A stretch of 64,000 nucleotides of DNA from Isochrysis galbana (taxonomy: Eukaryota > Haptophyta > Isochrysidales > Isochrysidaceae), in the NCBI GenBank assembly GCA_018136815.1, contig CM030934.1:4351587-4415586 (forward strand). Direction: 5' to 3'. The notes below the pieces were generated by a model. The model had not been told where the DNA came from. It saw nothing but the letters and a program-made list of their open reading frames with translations, and ran no database searches. Made by a program: the position numbers and the translations under genes. How positions within the stretch are numbered: the first letter of the stretch is position 1; each line of letters opens with the position of its first letter. Shown in pieces: positions 19,375 through 28,276 of this stretch.

Positions 19375-19855
19375 CCAAGATTTGACTGGCGACAGCAGAC
19401 GGATCGGCAGCGACGGAGCTCAAGGCAAGAATTAGCGTTGAGCGCTCGAAATCGAGAGCATTGAACGAATGATTCGAGAACGACGAGAGCGACGAAGGAG
19501 GTAGCGAACGAACGGCGAGAGAGAACGGAACTCCCGGAGTCGAATCGTCCCCACCACATATGAGCAGCTGAGGTTGACTCCGGATCGATTGAACGACTGA
19601 AACGAAAACGCGAACTTCGGGAACGACGGGATCGCAACCTAGGGTAGTATCCCCAGGTTGGAACGACAACAAGAAGGCTTTGCTCAGCCGTCCGAGGGAC
19701 GGCGAGCTCGTAGATCGGAGGGGCGAAACATTAGAGGCACGAAATGAAACGCGAACGGGAGTGACAGAAGTATCGAGAAGCGAAAGGGGTGGCGGTCCAG
19801 GCCGCCGAGGAATTGAGAAGTCAACGAAGCATATGGCGGCGGCCTCGCCTATTCC
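19375..19855 (-). other. Spacer where RT and RNase H are missing
   Basis: In a Ty3/gypsy element more than 2 kb encoding protease, RT and RNase H should stand here. Only 481 bp remain. No YxDD box, no DTGA/DSGA protease motif and no RNase H signature could be read in any frame. Confidence 0.75.
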
Positions 19856-22573
19856 CTAACGGCGGTTGCGGCCGAGGACGACGAGACGACGAAGGTAGGC
19901 GCGGTGGGCGTCGGGGATCTCCGGCTCGCCCTCGCAAAGGAAGCGGATGAACGGCTGGCAGTAGTACGGCGAATGGGCGCCATCGCCTGTCCCATATCGC
20001 CAATTGTCGGGGTGGTCGGGACGGGCCGTATCGTGATCGGGAGGAGCGGGGCGGAAGGCACAATAGGCACAGCCGGTGGCTGTGGTCCATACACCGCCCT
20101 CAGACGTAGGGCGCTGCGTGCGGGGCACCTTCATAGACGCGTCGGTCGGACGGGCCCTGGCGAATGAAGCAGCCAGGTCAGCGTGCCCACAGTAGCGTGA
20201 CATCGGGTCGAAATCTACCTTAGCATTACGCCAAGATTCCAAATCCCATTTGGCGCCCTCGGGATGGCCGAGGTTGTCCGAAGGCGGCGCGCAGCGGCGG
20301 CTCTTTTGCGATGGCGGTGTGTCGAGAGGTGGGAGTCCACCCTCCAACTTGGGAGGCGGCTCCCTGGTGTGGTCGGTGCGTCCCTGGTGGGACCGATCTC
20401 CATTGCGATTATTTCGAGTATCGGAGCCGCGGCCGCTTCCTGAGGTAGCGGCCGAGGGTTTGTCGCTTTTGTCCGGAGCTGGCTTCGAGGAACCCAGGCG
20501 GTCCTTAACCATCCGGACGACGTCGTCGATGTGGGCGATTGTGAGCGGACCGTCCGCCTGCTTGCTGCTCCGCGAAGCCTCAGCACGTGCCTGCTCCGCT
20601 GGAGCCAGCACCATGCGCGCGATCGAGATGCAAGACAGCGAGTGATGCGGCGCGTCTCCGGCGGCAACCGCCTCTATGCCTCGCTTCCACGCTTTGAGGA
20701 ACTCGAACGAGTTCTCCGCTCCCCGTGCGCGGTCGCTTTCGTCGGCTTTGACGCAGGCGTCGAATCTCTCGTTGATTTCGTGCGTGAAGGCAGGGAACTT
20801 GAAGACGTTAGCTGCCGTCACCGTCGGGTCATTCATTTTGCGAACGAAGGCGTCGGTCACGCGAGTGGCCAGAGTCACTAAGTCCTCGCCCTCCGAGCGC
20901 GTGGTGCAACGGTCCCATTCCGCGGACGCAGTCTCTTTGGCGAAACCTTTTGCCCCGGCGGCGAATGATTGGTCGCACTTTGCGATCAGCACGTCGGCAT
21001 GCAAGCACGGGTTAGCGCAGAGAACCGAGTCCCTAACCGCATCGAGAACATAGGCCATGATGCGAGGATGGCCCTTCTTTGGATCGCGAGCGGCGAGGAG
21101 GAGGCCATTGAGAGCGTCCTGCCAGTCCACGCCCGAGGTGAGTGAGCCCTCGAGTGCGCGGATCAGTTGCATTCGAAATCCGTCCCAGGAAGCAGCAGCC
21201 TTGTTCGGATCGGTAGAGCGAAGGTCGGCGGGGAAGCGTAGCGACTGCAGGCTCTCGAGGCTAGACTTAGCATCGCGAGTGCCGCCCTTAGTGCGGACGA
21301 ACGTACGAGCGCGCACCCATTTCGTAAGAGTGCGAGTCGTATAGATGATGCGGGCATGCCAGGACTCACCAGAGGGGACCTCACGGGCCGCCATCACCTG
21401 GTATTCGAGTGGGGCATTAGCGGAGTCGGAGTAGGCCTTGCCGTGGCGCCCATAGTGTCGTAGCCATTGTTCAAGAATGTCCGGCTCATCAGACAGGGCT
21501 GGGTCCGCGGGAGGAGTGGCGTGGCGCTTAGCGTGACGTCGACTCTCCCGGGTACCCTTATGGCCAGACTTAGACTTAGAGGCGTGGGGGCGGAGAGATC
21601 GACGAGAGTTAGAGTGTAAACCTTCGGGGGCCATCATAGACGGCCGTCCCTCCCGAGTATTATAGCCTTTGGCGGCGGCGGCATAGTGGCCACCCTTGGC
21701 GCGGCGAGGCTTGCGGCGCGAGTCCGTAGACTCGGATGATCCATCGGAATCCGAATCGCTGGTCGACGAGGAGTTAGACGAACGCTGGCTGGAGACCGGA
21801 GACGAGGACGAGGAGGACGAAGAGGTAGGGGAGCTGTCGCGGCGGCGGCGGCGGTTCTTCTTCTTGTCCTTACGAGTCTTGTTAGATTTCGATGAGGAGC
21901 GAGGGAGCGGCGGTGGCGGAGGCAAAACATTCTCGCCGCCATCATCGGATAGAGGTGGAGGCGGGCTGGCTGCCTGGACTGGTGCAGGAGGGAGTCGGCC
22001 TCGTTCAATCGCGTTGGTGACTGCGGCGAGCTGCTGTGAGAACTGTGCGGCCATGGCCTGCATGAGCTCGATATAACGCAGCTCGACGGGGTTGAGCCCC
22101 GGTGAAGCCGAAGAAGTTGGCGGCGGGACCGTAGCGGACGGTGGGGAAGGAGAAGGAGAGAGATGAAGAAGGGAGTCGGGCAGCAGACCCGGGGTCTCTT
22201 CACCACGAGATAGTCGACTTGGCGCGACCGAAGCGACCGAGAGGCGTTCGAGAGAGGCGCTGTAGGGCTCGTAGGCTGCCTCCGAGTCCGATGGCAGGGG
22301 TGGCGGTGCCTCGAGACATGCGCGAGAAGAGGGGAGGAATCCTTCCAGAGGATTATCCTCACCCTGGAAAGACTCGGGCTTGGACCTGCCTCCCATGGAC
22401 TCCGGCGGCGATGGCGGAGATGATGGCGGAGGCATCGCAGCGAGATCAGGAGGCGAGGCAAGAGAGGGCATCACCTCCCCCTGTGAAGGTGGTGGTGGAT
22501 GTCCGTCCGGAGAGGAGGAAGGGAACAGGGCAGGCATGATGCCCGACTCTGCAGAGGTTGGGGAGACCCCCAT
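19856..22573 (-). CDS. Gag-like protein of the LTR element
   Basis: A 905-codon frame counted from the first ATG inside the internal region (22573, MGVSPTSAES). The N-terminal 350 residues are Pro/Ser-rich. A basic Arg/Ser/Lys stretch (KNRRRRRDSSPTS) follows. Residues about 500-800 look like a helical capsid (WDGFRMQLIRALEGSL; FKFPAFTHEINERFDACVKA). A Cys/His cluster (GCAYCAF...PPDHDTARPDH) near the end could be a nucleocapsid-type knuckle, although it is not a canonical CCHC. The reading frame remains open upstream through the 5' LTR boundary at 22616, with ATGs inside the LTR at 22636 and 22786, so the true start is uncertain. No protease motif is evident. Confidence 0.8.
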   Translation of the reverse strand: MGVSPTSAESGIMPALFPSSSPDGHPPPPSQGEVMPSLASPPDLAAMPPPSSPPSPPESMGGRSKPESFQGEDNPLEGFLPSSRACLEAPPPLPSDSEAAYEPYSASLERLSVASVAPSRLSRGEETPGLLPDSLLHLSPSPSPPSATVPPPTSSASPGLNPVELRYIELMQAMAAQFSQQLAAVTNAIERGRLPPAPVQAASPPPPLSDDGGENVLPPPPPLPRSSSKSNKTRKDKKKNRRRRRDSSPTSSSSSSSSPVSSQRSSNSSSTSDSDSDGSSESTDSRRKPRRAKGGHYAAAAKGYNTREGRPSMMAPEGLHSNSRRSLRPHASKSKSGHKGTRESRRHAKRHATPPADPALSDEPDILEQWLRHYGRHGKAYSDSANAPLEYQVMAAREVPSGESWHARIIYTTRTLTKWVRARTFVRTKGGTRDAKSSLESLQSLRFPADLRSTDPNKAAASWDGFRMQLIRALEGSLTSGVDWQDALNGLLLAARDPKKGHPRIMAYVLDAVRDSVLCANPCLHADVLIAKCDQSFAAGAKGFAKETASAEWDRCTTRSEGEDLVTLATRVTDAFVRKMNDPTVTAANVFKFPAFTHEINERFDACVKADESDRARGAENSFEFLKAWKRGIEAVAAGDAPHHSLSCISIARMVLAPAEQARAEASRSSKQADGPLTIAHIDDVVRMVKDRLGSSKPAPDKSDKPSAATSGSGRGSDTRNNRNGDRSHQGRTDHTREPPPKLEGGLPPLDTPPSQKSRRCAPPSDNLGHPEGAKWDLESWRNAKVDFDPMSRYCGHADLAASFARARPTDASMKVPRTQRPTSEGGVWTTATGCAYCAFRPAPPDHDTARPDHPDNWRYGTGDGAHSPYYCQPFIRFLCEGEPEIPDAHRAYLRRLVVLGRNRR

Positions 22574-22615
22574 TGAGACGTCCAGCGCGGGACGCACCGA
22601 GTAGGATTCTACACC

Positions 22616-23733
22616 TGACGAATTGGGATGGCCCATAGGGCCTGAGGGCAATGAGGAAGGAGGCAGACCGGCGGCAGGCGCGGCGGAGGAGACGACTTCG
22701 GAGACGCTGACGGGCTGAGGCCCGTCAGCAGAGGAAGGCGGGCAGGCGGGCTTGAGCGAGGGCGAGGACGGCGGCGAGAGCGACATCGAGCGAGAGGCGA
22801 GAGGCGAGGGTGAGTGAGAGGAGGGCTGTGTTGGCAGGGGCTGGTGAGGCAAGGAGAGTTTGTAGGGTACGAGTGTTACGAGAGCGAGAGCGACGAGAGC
22901 GAGAGCGACGGATGACGACTGACGACAAGACGTCGGATCCAACGATGCTGCGACACCGACTCACGAACACACTAGAATCATTCACCCAAACCAAGCAAAA
23001 CATGAAATAACCGAGACCCCACATCGCCGGTAACTCAAACACGTCGCGAGAGACAGAGAGAGAGAGCGAGAGAGAGAGAGAATCCGCAGCGACGGTCGGA
23101 GCGTGTCTTCGCTTTGGATTTTCCCACCAAGGCGGAAAGTCGAAGAGGAACGTTATGTCGCGCAACCACGGCGATCACATTGGATACAGATCGCAGCGAG
23201 GTATCCTTGCAATCGAAGAAATCTTGCTGTTGAGCGTGGACCTTCTAGACGTTTCTATCGAGCAACCCCGAGTAGCAACCAAGGGAGGAGAAAACCAAAA
23301 ACCAACGGGACCAAGGGCTTCCATGCAACTTGCATCAAGGGGAAAGATAACCCAAAACCAAAGCAGCGAATCTAAATCAATCTCCAAGGGGAGATGGCAA
23401 ACCAAGGACCAAGGAGAAAGATTCCCTCACCCAAGCAGCGAACCTAAATCGATCTCCGAGGGGAGATGGCAAACCAAACCTGATTGCCCCCAGAAGCAGG
23501 TAAAGAAACGCGGGGAGATAGCGAATTAAACCTTTTGCGAGGCGCCTGGGAGGAAGAAAGGTGGGGAAACTTCCCTTCTCTTCGAGAGAGCAGAGGGAGG
23601 GCGCTCCAGAACCCTAGATCCTAGGCGTCCACGCGAAGTTTTTGACCGAGAACGAGAACGAGAGAATTATAACGATAAATACCGAACGAAGAGAAGAGAG
23701 AAGCCTAGCGAGAGTCGATTCGCGAATGCGACA
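22616..23733 (-). repeat. 5' LTR of the chromovirus-type element
   Basis: Direct repeat partner of 15154-16271. The right edge is followed by CAGAG (23734-23738), repeated left of the other LTR. Immediately inside the LTR the element-sense sequence is GGTGTAGAATCCTAC. It does not start with the TGG expected for a standard tRNA primer site, so the primer is unclear. Confidence 0.93.
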
Positions 23734-23738
23734 CAGAG

Positions 23739-24445
23739 CTCCGAGAGTCGCGCCCATGGCCGCACCCCTTGGGGCTCTGGGCGAGCTCTCTCGACCGCCG
23801 TCGCCCCAGGCGCGTGTGAGCGGTGTTCCCGCCGGTGCCATGCCTCTCTCCAGCCCCAGTGCTCCCTATGCTCAGCCCTCCGTGAGCACGGTCGCCCCTG
23901 GAGAGCCCCATCCCCGTTCTCAACAATCATTAGAGTCCCAGTCCACACCCACAGCCATAGCCACTCCACTCCGCCAGTCACACTACTTGCGCCTTTCATT
24001 CGACGTCGCCCCTGTTCTTTTCACTCTTCCCCTTCCCCTTCCCCCCTTCGTTCCTTTGTTTTCGGTTTCCGGGGTGCGGCCTTGGTGCGCTAGCCCTTGG
24101 TTGGGCCCGGTTCGGGTGGTGGGTTCCGGGAGGGCCTTTTATGGCTTTCGTATTGTTGGCCTCTCTGGTTGTGGCTGCATGCTAACAGATCCTAGGCCAC
24201 GCGCAAGGCGAGAATGCTAAGAGGTTTTTTTGGCGCATGGGCTCATCGTGAAGGTGAAGGTAGGGCGCCCTGCGAGTCCCCTGTGAGCGATGGGTCTTCG
24301 TGATGGCATCGGAAGGAGGAGCGGAGCTAACGCCTAGGTGTGGGTCTTCATCACAACCTTGTTTGCTCTACTTGCGGCTATTCGACAATAGACGACGAAA
24401 GTGCAGAGACTTGTTTTTGTATGTAGCTGGATCTACCTTTCCACT
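23739..24445. other. Intergenic with reversed SINE-like piece
   Basis: Bases about 23995-24140 are the reverse complement of the SINE-like family. In minus orientation they read GCACCAAGGCCGCACCCCGG followed by AAACCGAAAACAAAGGAACG. The rest shows no gene. The 3' end of the downstream dehydrogenase gene starts at 24446. Confidence 0.5.
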
Positions 24446-25841
24446 CTATGGCTCACGCTCTGGTGGCGGACCTCCGGAGAAAACGGACCATGGCAGCAAG
24501 AAATCAGGTACGTTATCCTTGACCCATCCTGGAAGAGGCTTCCCCGATTCCTTTTCAATGATGGGAAAGGCAAAGTTGGGCAACAGGTAGCGAAGGGAGC
24601 GAATAGAATCTGGCTGAGAACCGTCGATGTCCGTAAAGCCGAATTCGCGCGCCAGTTCGGCCACGACCTCAACATTGCCTGATCGTCTCAACATTTCTTC
24701 GCGGGGTAGGCGAGAGAGTGCAGCTACGGCTCGGCCGGAGAAGGCAGGCGTCTCGCCAACAGAAAGATCGAGACCTCCTGAGGCTTCCAACCATGTTCCA
24801 TCATCAACCTATGCAGCAAGGGGTGAAAAGAACATCTTCAATTCTCTGCTCATACAGCGACAATCTAGGCCCTTCAAACTTTTGCAGCATCAATGTTCGT
24901 CGACATGCATGACATTGGCATGGCAAGATTATATCACATCAGTGTGGTGTAGGCGAGGCTCCCTTCAATCGAAAGCATCGTGACCGGGCTTGACATTCAA
25001 GGCGCACCATTTGCATATTGGCCTCCGTCTTGACGAGCCCCGGGTAGATAGACGTCGTTGCAACGCCATGTTTTCGTAGCTGCATGCATGACATGGGCAA
25101 GAATTGGTACTAGGTGAGAGTGCACAGAACTGGGAAGCTTCAACGAGAACATGCAAGTTGAATGGCCTCGCCGATTACCTGAACACTCATATCCAACGCC
25201 AGCCTGTCGATTGCGGCCTTGCCGACTCCGTATGCAACATTGAAAGTATATGACTTCCCACCGAATGAGCTCACAAGGCAGATGAGGGGAGGTGCTGCAT
25301 TGGACTTGACCTGTGCTGCTGTCTCCAGCATGAGAGGAGTCGCGGCACAACACGTCGCATACACGGCACGAAGACCGACATTATTCACCGCGTCCCACAT
25401 GTCTAGGCCCTGCTTCCAAAAGTCGTCCCGCAGCACACCTGGTGGTGTGCTGTAAGCCGAGCACACCAACACATCGAGACGGCCCTCGCTTTCCCTTACC
25501 TGGTCGATTGCACGCCTCATATCCTTCTCCTCAGCGACATCACACTGCAATGCGATGCCACGCCCACCCGCCGCAGTGACCTCCTCGGCCGTTCTTTCCA
25601 CCGTGAGATCGGAGCCCACAGGGAGTGTGCGCTCTGAAGCCTGGCTGTTCTTCCTGCCGCTCCTCGATGAGCGACCGAGCACGTACACGGCGAAGCCAGC
25701 GCGGCCGAGCTCGAGCGCGATACCCTTACCGATTCCGCGCGACGCGCCCGTGACGAAGGCGACGCGCTGTGCCGGCAGCCCTGCACAATTCCCGAGCAGC
25801 GCGAGCGCGGCGGCGAGGCGCGCGCGCGAGGCGAGCGGCAT
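24446..25841 (-). CDS. DHRS1: DHRS1-like short-chain dehydrogenase, three exons
   Basis: Exons 25179-25841, 25008-25079 and 24446-24808 join in phase to 365 codons. Introns are 25080-25178 (GTAATC...GCAG) and 24809-25007 (GTGCGC...ATAG). Exon 1 holds the Rossmann motif FVTGASRGIGKGIALELG, the LDVLVCSAYS strand and the catalytic Tyr/Lys in VAYGVGKAAIDRLALD. Exon 2 supplies LRKHGVATTSIYPGLVKTE, which exon 1 lacks and which the family requires. Exon 3 has ETPAFSGRAVAALS and LAREFGFTDIDGSQP, characteristic of the DHRS1 branch and its extended C-terminus. Members reduce carbonyl substrates with NAD(P)H; the substrate here is unknown. The N-terminus is hydrophobic and could be a membrane anchor or signal. 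A retroelement sits 85 bp upstream of the ATG. Confidence 0.88.
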
Positions 25842-25926
25842 CGCGCGCCGTTGGCCCCGACCGCCGGGATGCGTGGAAGGGGAGAGTTGGATTCAGACGT
25901 GAAATGAGAGAAGAGAGCCGCTGATA

Positions 25927-26942
25927 AAATCTTACCGCACTCGCGGCGAATGGAACCACTACCTACTACACGTAGTACGTAGCATACAAGTAGGTGGTAA
26001 AAATAATACGCGCGTTCACTTTTTTAGGGGGGGTGAGTATGTAGTTGACGGGTGTTCATTGTCGCGCGCCTTGAGTTGGGTGTGTTCGCGGCACAGCTGC
26101 GAGGTGTTGAGCGCCGCATGTACGCGGCGCGAGGAAAATTATCAGTGTTTTTCACAGTGTTCACTTTGGGGGTCAAGGGAGTAGTAGGTAGTTGACTATG
26201 TTCAAACGGTCAAAAAGTTTGAGTTGCGTTCGCGTTCGACTATTTTTTGTACCACCTACTTGTACTTTCTACACCCCCATTCCCCCGGCCCTTCTCCCCC
26301 CGCCATCAGGCGGCTCCCCCCGTACACTACTAGGGACTAGGGGATTGGGGTGAAGGGCTTAGATATGATCCGGTGGCCCGCGCCTCCCCCCGGTGATCTT
26401 TCCCCCCCTTCCTCCTGTGTCTCCGAGTGGGCGGCCGACTCTGTCCCGACTTATCCTGTAAACAGGAGCGGGACTTACCGATTTTCCGGTGGGCGGAGCT
26501 CTCGCTCCGCCCCCCCCCCTTCTCCGCGCTCTCTCTCCCCTCTCCTGCGGCACGCGCGATGGCGCGCCTGCGGCAGGCCACCAGCTGCCCTCTGGCGGCC
26601 CCTAGAGGCTCCCGGAGGCCAGCTCAGGGGGCAGAGGAGGCTGGGGCTGGGCCCTGGCCTCCCCTGCCTCCCCCTCGCTGGCGCTCCTGAGCCTCTGGAG
26701 CCCCCATCTGCCTGTCGAACAGGGGGGAGGGGGGGTTGGAGCAATGGGCTGGCCACGAGGGGCCAGGATGGGCGAATGGGGCGAGCCTGTGGGGAAGGGA
26801 GTGGATCAGTAAGGCAGTGGCCTCCTGGCAAGCCATCAGGCATGCCAGGAGGATGGGTGGTTCCTCCCCCATGGCAGGGGAGGAGTGGAGAGAGGGGGGG
26901 GCTCGTGCCCCCCCATGGGTCAACCAAGTATAAACTTAGTTG
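25927..26942 (-). mobile_element. Non-autonomous LINE relative, long variant (1016 bp)
   Basis: It is flanked by AAGAGAGCCGCTGATA at 25911-25926 and 26943-26958 (16 bp). The right end, CCAAGTATAAACTTAGTTG, is the same as in the copies at 38164-38915 and 42340-43088 and in the LINE at 49061-52446. Bases about 26270-26942 align throughout with the two short copies. The left 330 bp, with CTACCTACTACACGTAGTAC near 25950, are specific to this copy. It has no ATG-initiated long frame. It lies in the 5' flank of the DHRS1-like gene. Confidence 0.85.
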
Positions 26943-27137
26943 AAGAGAGCCGCTGATAGAGTGTGAAGATGGGTACTATTGTCTATTGTGTGTAGCTCAT
27001 TCCCTCGGCGCCATGCCTTCCAAGCACGAGAGAGAAGCGAAGAAAAGGGTGCAGAAAAATCACAAAGAGTTGCACAGGATCGCACGCAGGGAGGAGAGAG
27101 GAGAAGAGTTTTAATCATGAAAGACAAGTAGGTGTAA

Positions 27138-27640
27138 TTAATCAATGACTGGCAGCGTGGTGAGGCTGAACCATTGGTCCAGAACTGTTTTCCAGTCCGC
27201 CGCCGACGGATTGACGGATTGAGGTATCTTACAATCCATATCGCCTGAAGCGCTCGCGTGTGCTCGACCATTGGGAGGAGGCTTGAAGTTTGTCGCCGTA
27301 GGCGGCTTTGAATTGGTCGTGTGCGTCCTCATCGACGTAGAAAATCCAAGGACCTTTACCTTTACGTCCTTTATCCATCCCATCTGGGGTGGCATCCAGG
27401 CCTTGCAAGCTTGGAAAGAAGGTACTCATAAAGGTTGCAACATCTTCGCTTTTGATGTCCTTCTTGTTCTTGTAGTCTTCAGCTAGCTGTGCTAGCTGAA
27501 TGAAGAAGGGGGTGTCATCCGGTTCCTCCTCATCATCATGAGGGGGGGAGGCAAATTGTGTGTTGTTGGTTTGAGTCGGCATCGGCTCCGATTGCGGATC
27601 CGCTCGCTTGCGCGAGGGCGGCGGAGGCTGTTGGGTGAGT
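27138..27640 (-). pseudogene. LINE fragment: N-terminal domain joined to RT thumb
   Basis: The minus strand encodes KGPWIFYVDEDAHDQFKAAYG, which aligns with KGPWHVAVNEDCAQQFKDRYG of the 49390-52422 protein. Directly after it, in other frames, come HTRALQAIWIVRYLNP and AADWKTVLDQWF, which align with VKALQAKWILNYLNA and WKKALDAWF of the RT thumb region. The RT catalytic part that should lie between is missing, and at least two frameshifts are present. It is a decayed, internally deleted copy, truncated at both ends. Confidence 0.7.
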
Positions 27641-28276
27641 CGAGGTGGGGCTTTCTGTGCTTCTTGTGAGTGTTTTCCTTTGGGGCCAGCCGCCTCAGCG
27701 TACGACTTTTGAGTGTTGTTCTTGGAGGGCCAGCACCAGCCTGGAAGAGCCGGTGCCGTCGTGGGTCGTGGGTGCAGCCGGCAGCCGGCCAGATACTAGT
27801 GTCGTGGTGCTAGCTAGCCCGGTAGCTAAGAGGCGCACCGCGTGAGTAGTCGTACATCGTTTCTCTCCTAATTGCCCTTCTCGTATTGAGGTGGGCAGGG
27901 CGCTTCGGGGTGGGTATAAGGTATATCGAGCCCGGCGGCTCAAGTCTCTTAAGAATAAGAGCCCCCGCGCATTGGCGAATGACCCTAGCACAATACAATT
28001 AGTCTAGGCCACGCCAGGCTCCAGTCACCCGTAGAAAGCGCACACACGGAAACGTGAACAAGGGGCGATAAGCGGCGGATGGCGGCGTTCACTGTGCGCG
28101 AGGCGCGCTTGTCCGCGACGCGGCAGCCTCCCTAAAGTAAACCCCCGTTTCTTTCGTTTTTGGCATTCTCCAAGTACTCTAAGGGTTGAAGGGTTTAAGA
28201 AGGGGAAAGAGGTTGGGTGGGCGGAGCCGGGTGGCGCTAGAGAGCGGCGAGCGGGAGCCATGGAGCCGACCGTCGG
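27641..28276. other. Intergenic, no gene seen
   Basis: Bases 27641-27850 may still belong to the Pro/Arg-rich N-terminal part of the LINE fragment. Beyond that there is mixed sequence up to the PP2C start. No RNA gene or host frame is supported. Confidence 0.4.

Larger units (their letters stand above)
15154..23733 (-). mobile_element. Chromovirus-type LTR retrotransposon lacking RT
   Basis: The element is 8580 bp and reads on the minus strand. LTRs of 1118 bp lie at 15154-16271 and 22616-23733 and begin TG and end CA in element orientation (TGTCGC...TCGTCA). The 5-bp target duplication CAGAG is present at 15149-15153 and 23734-23738. A purine-rich tract, AGCAGGGGGG in element sense (16272-16281), abuts the 3' LTR. 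The internal region carries a gag-like frame (19856-22573) and an integrase with chromodomain (17239-19374). No protease, reverse transcriptase or RNase H is found in any frame. All frames read in both LTRs give the same translation, so the insertion appears recent. Confidence 0.93.
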
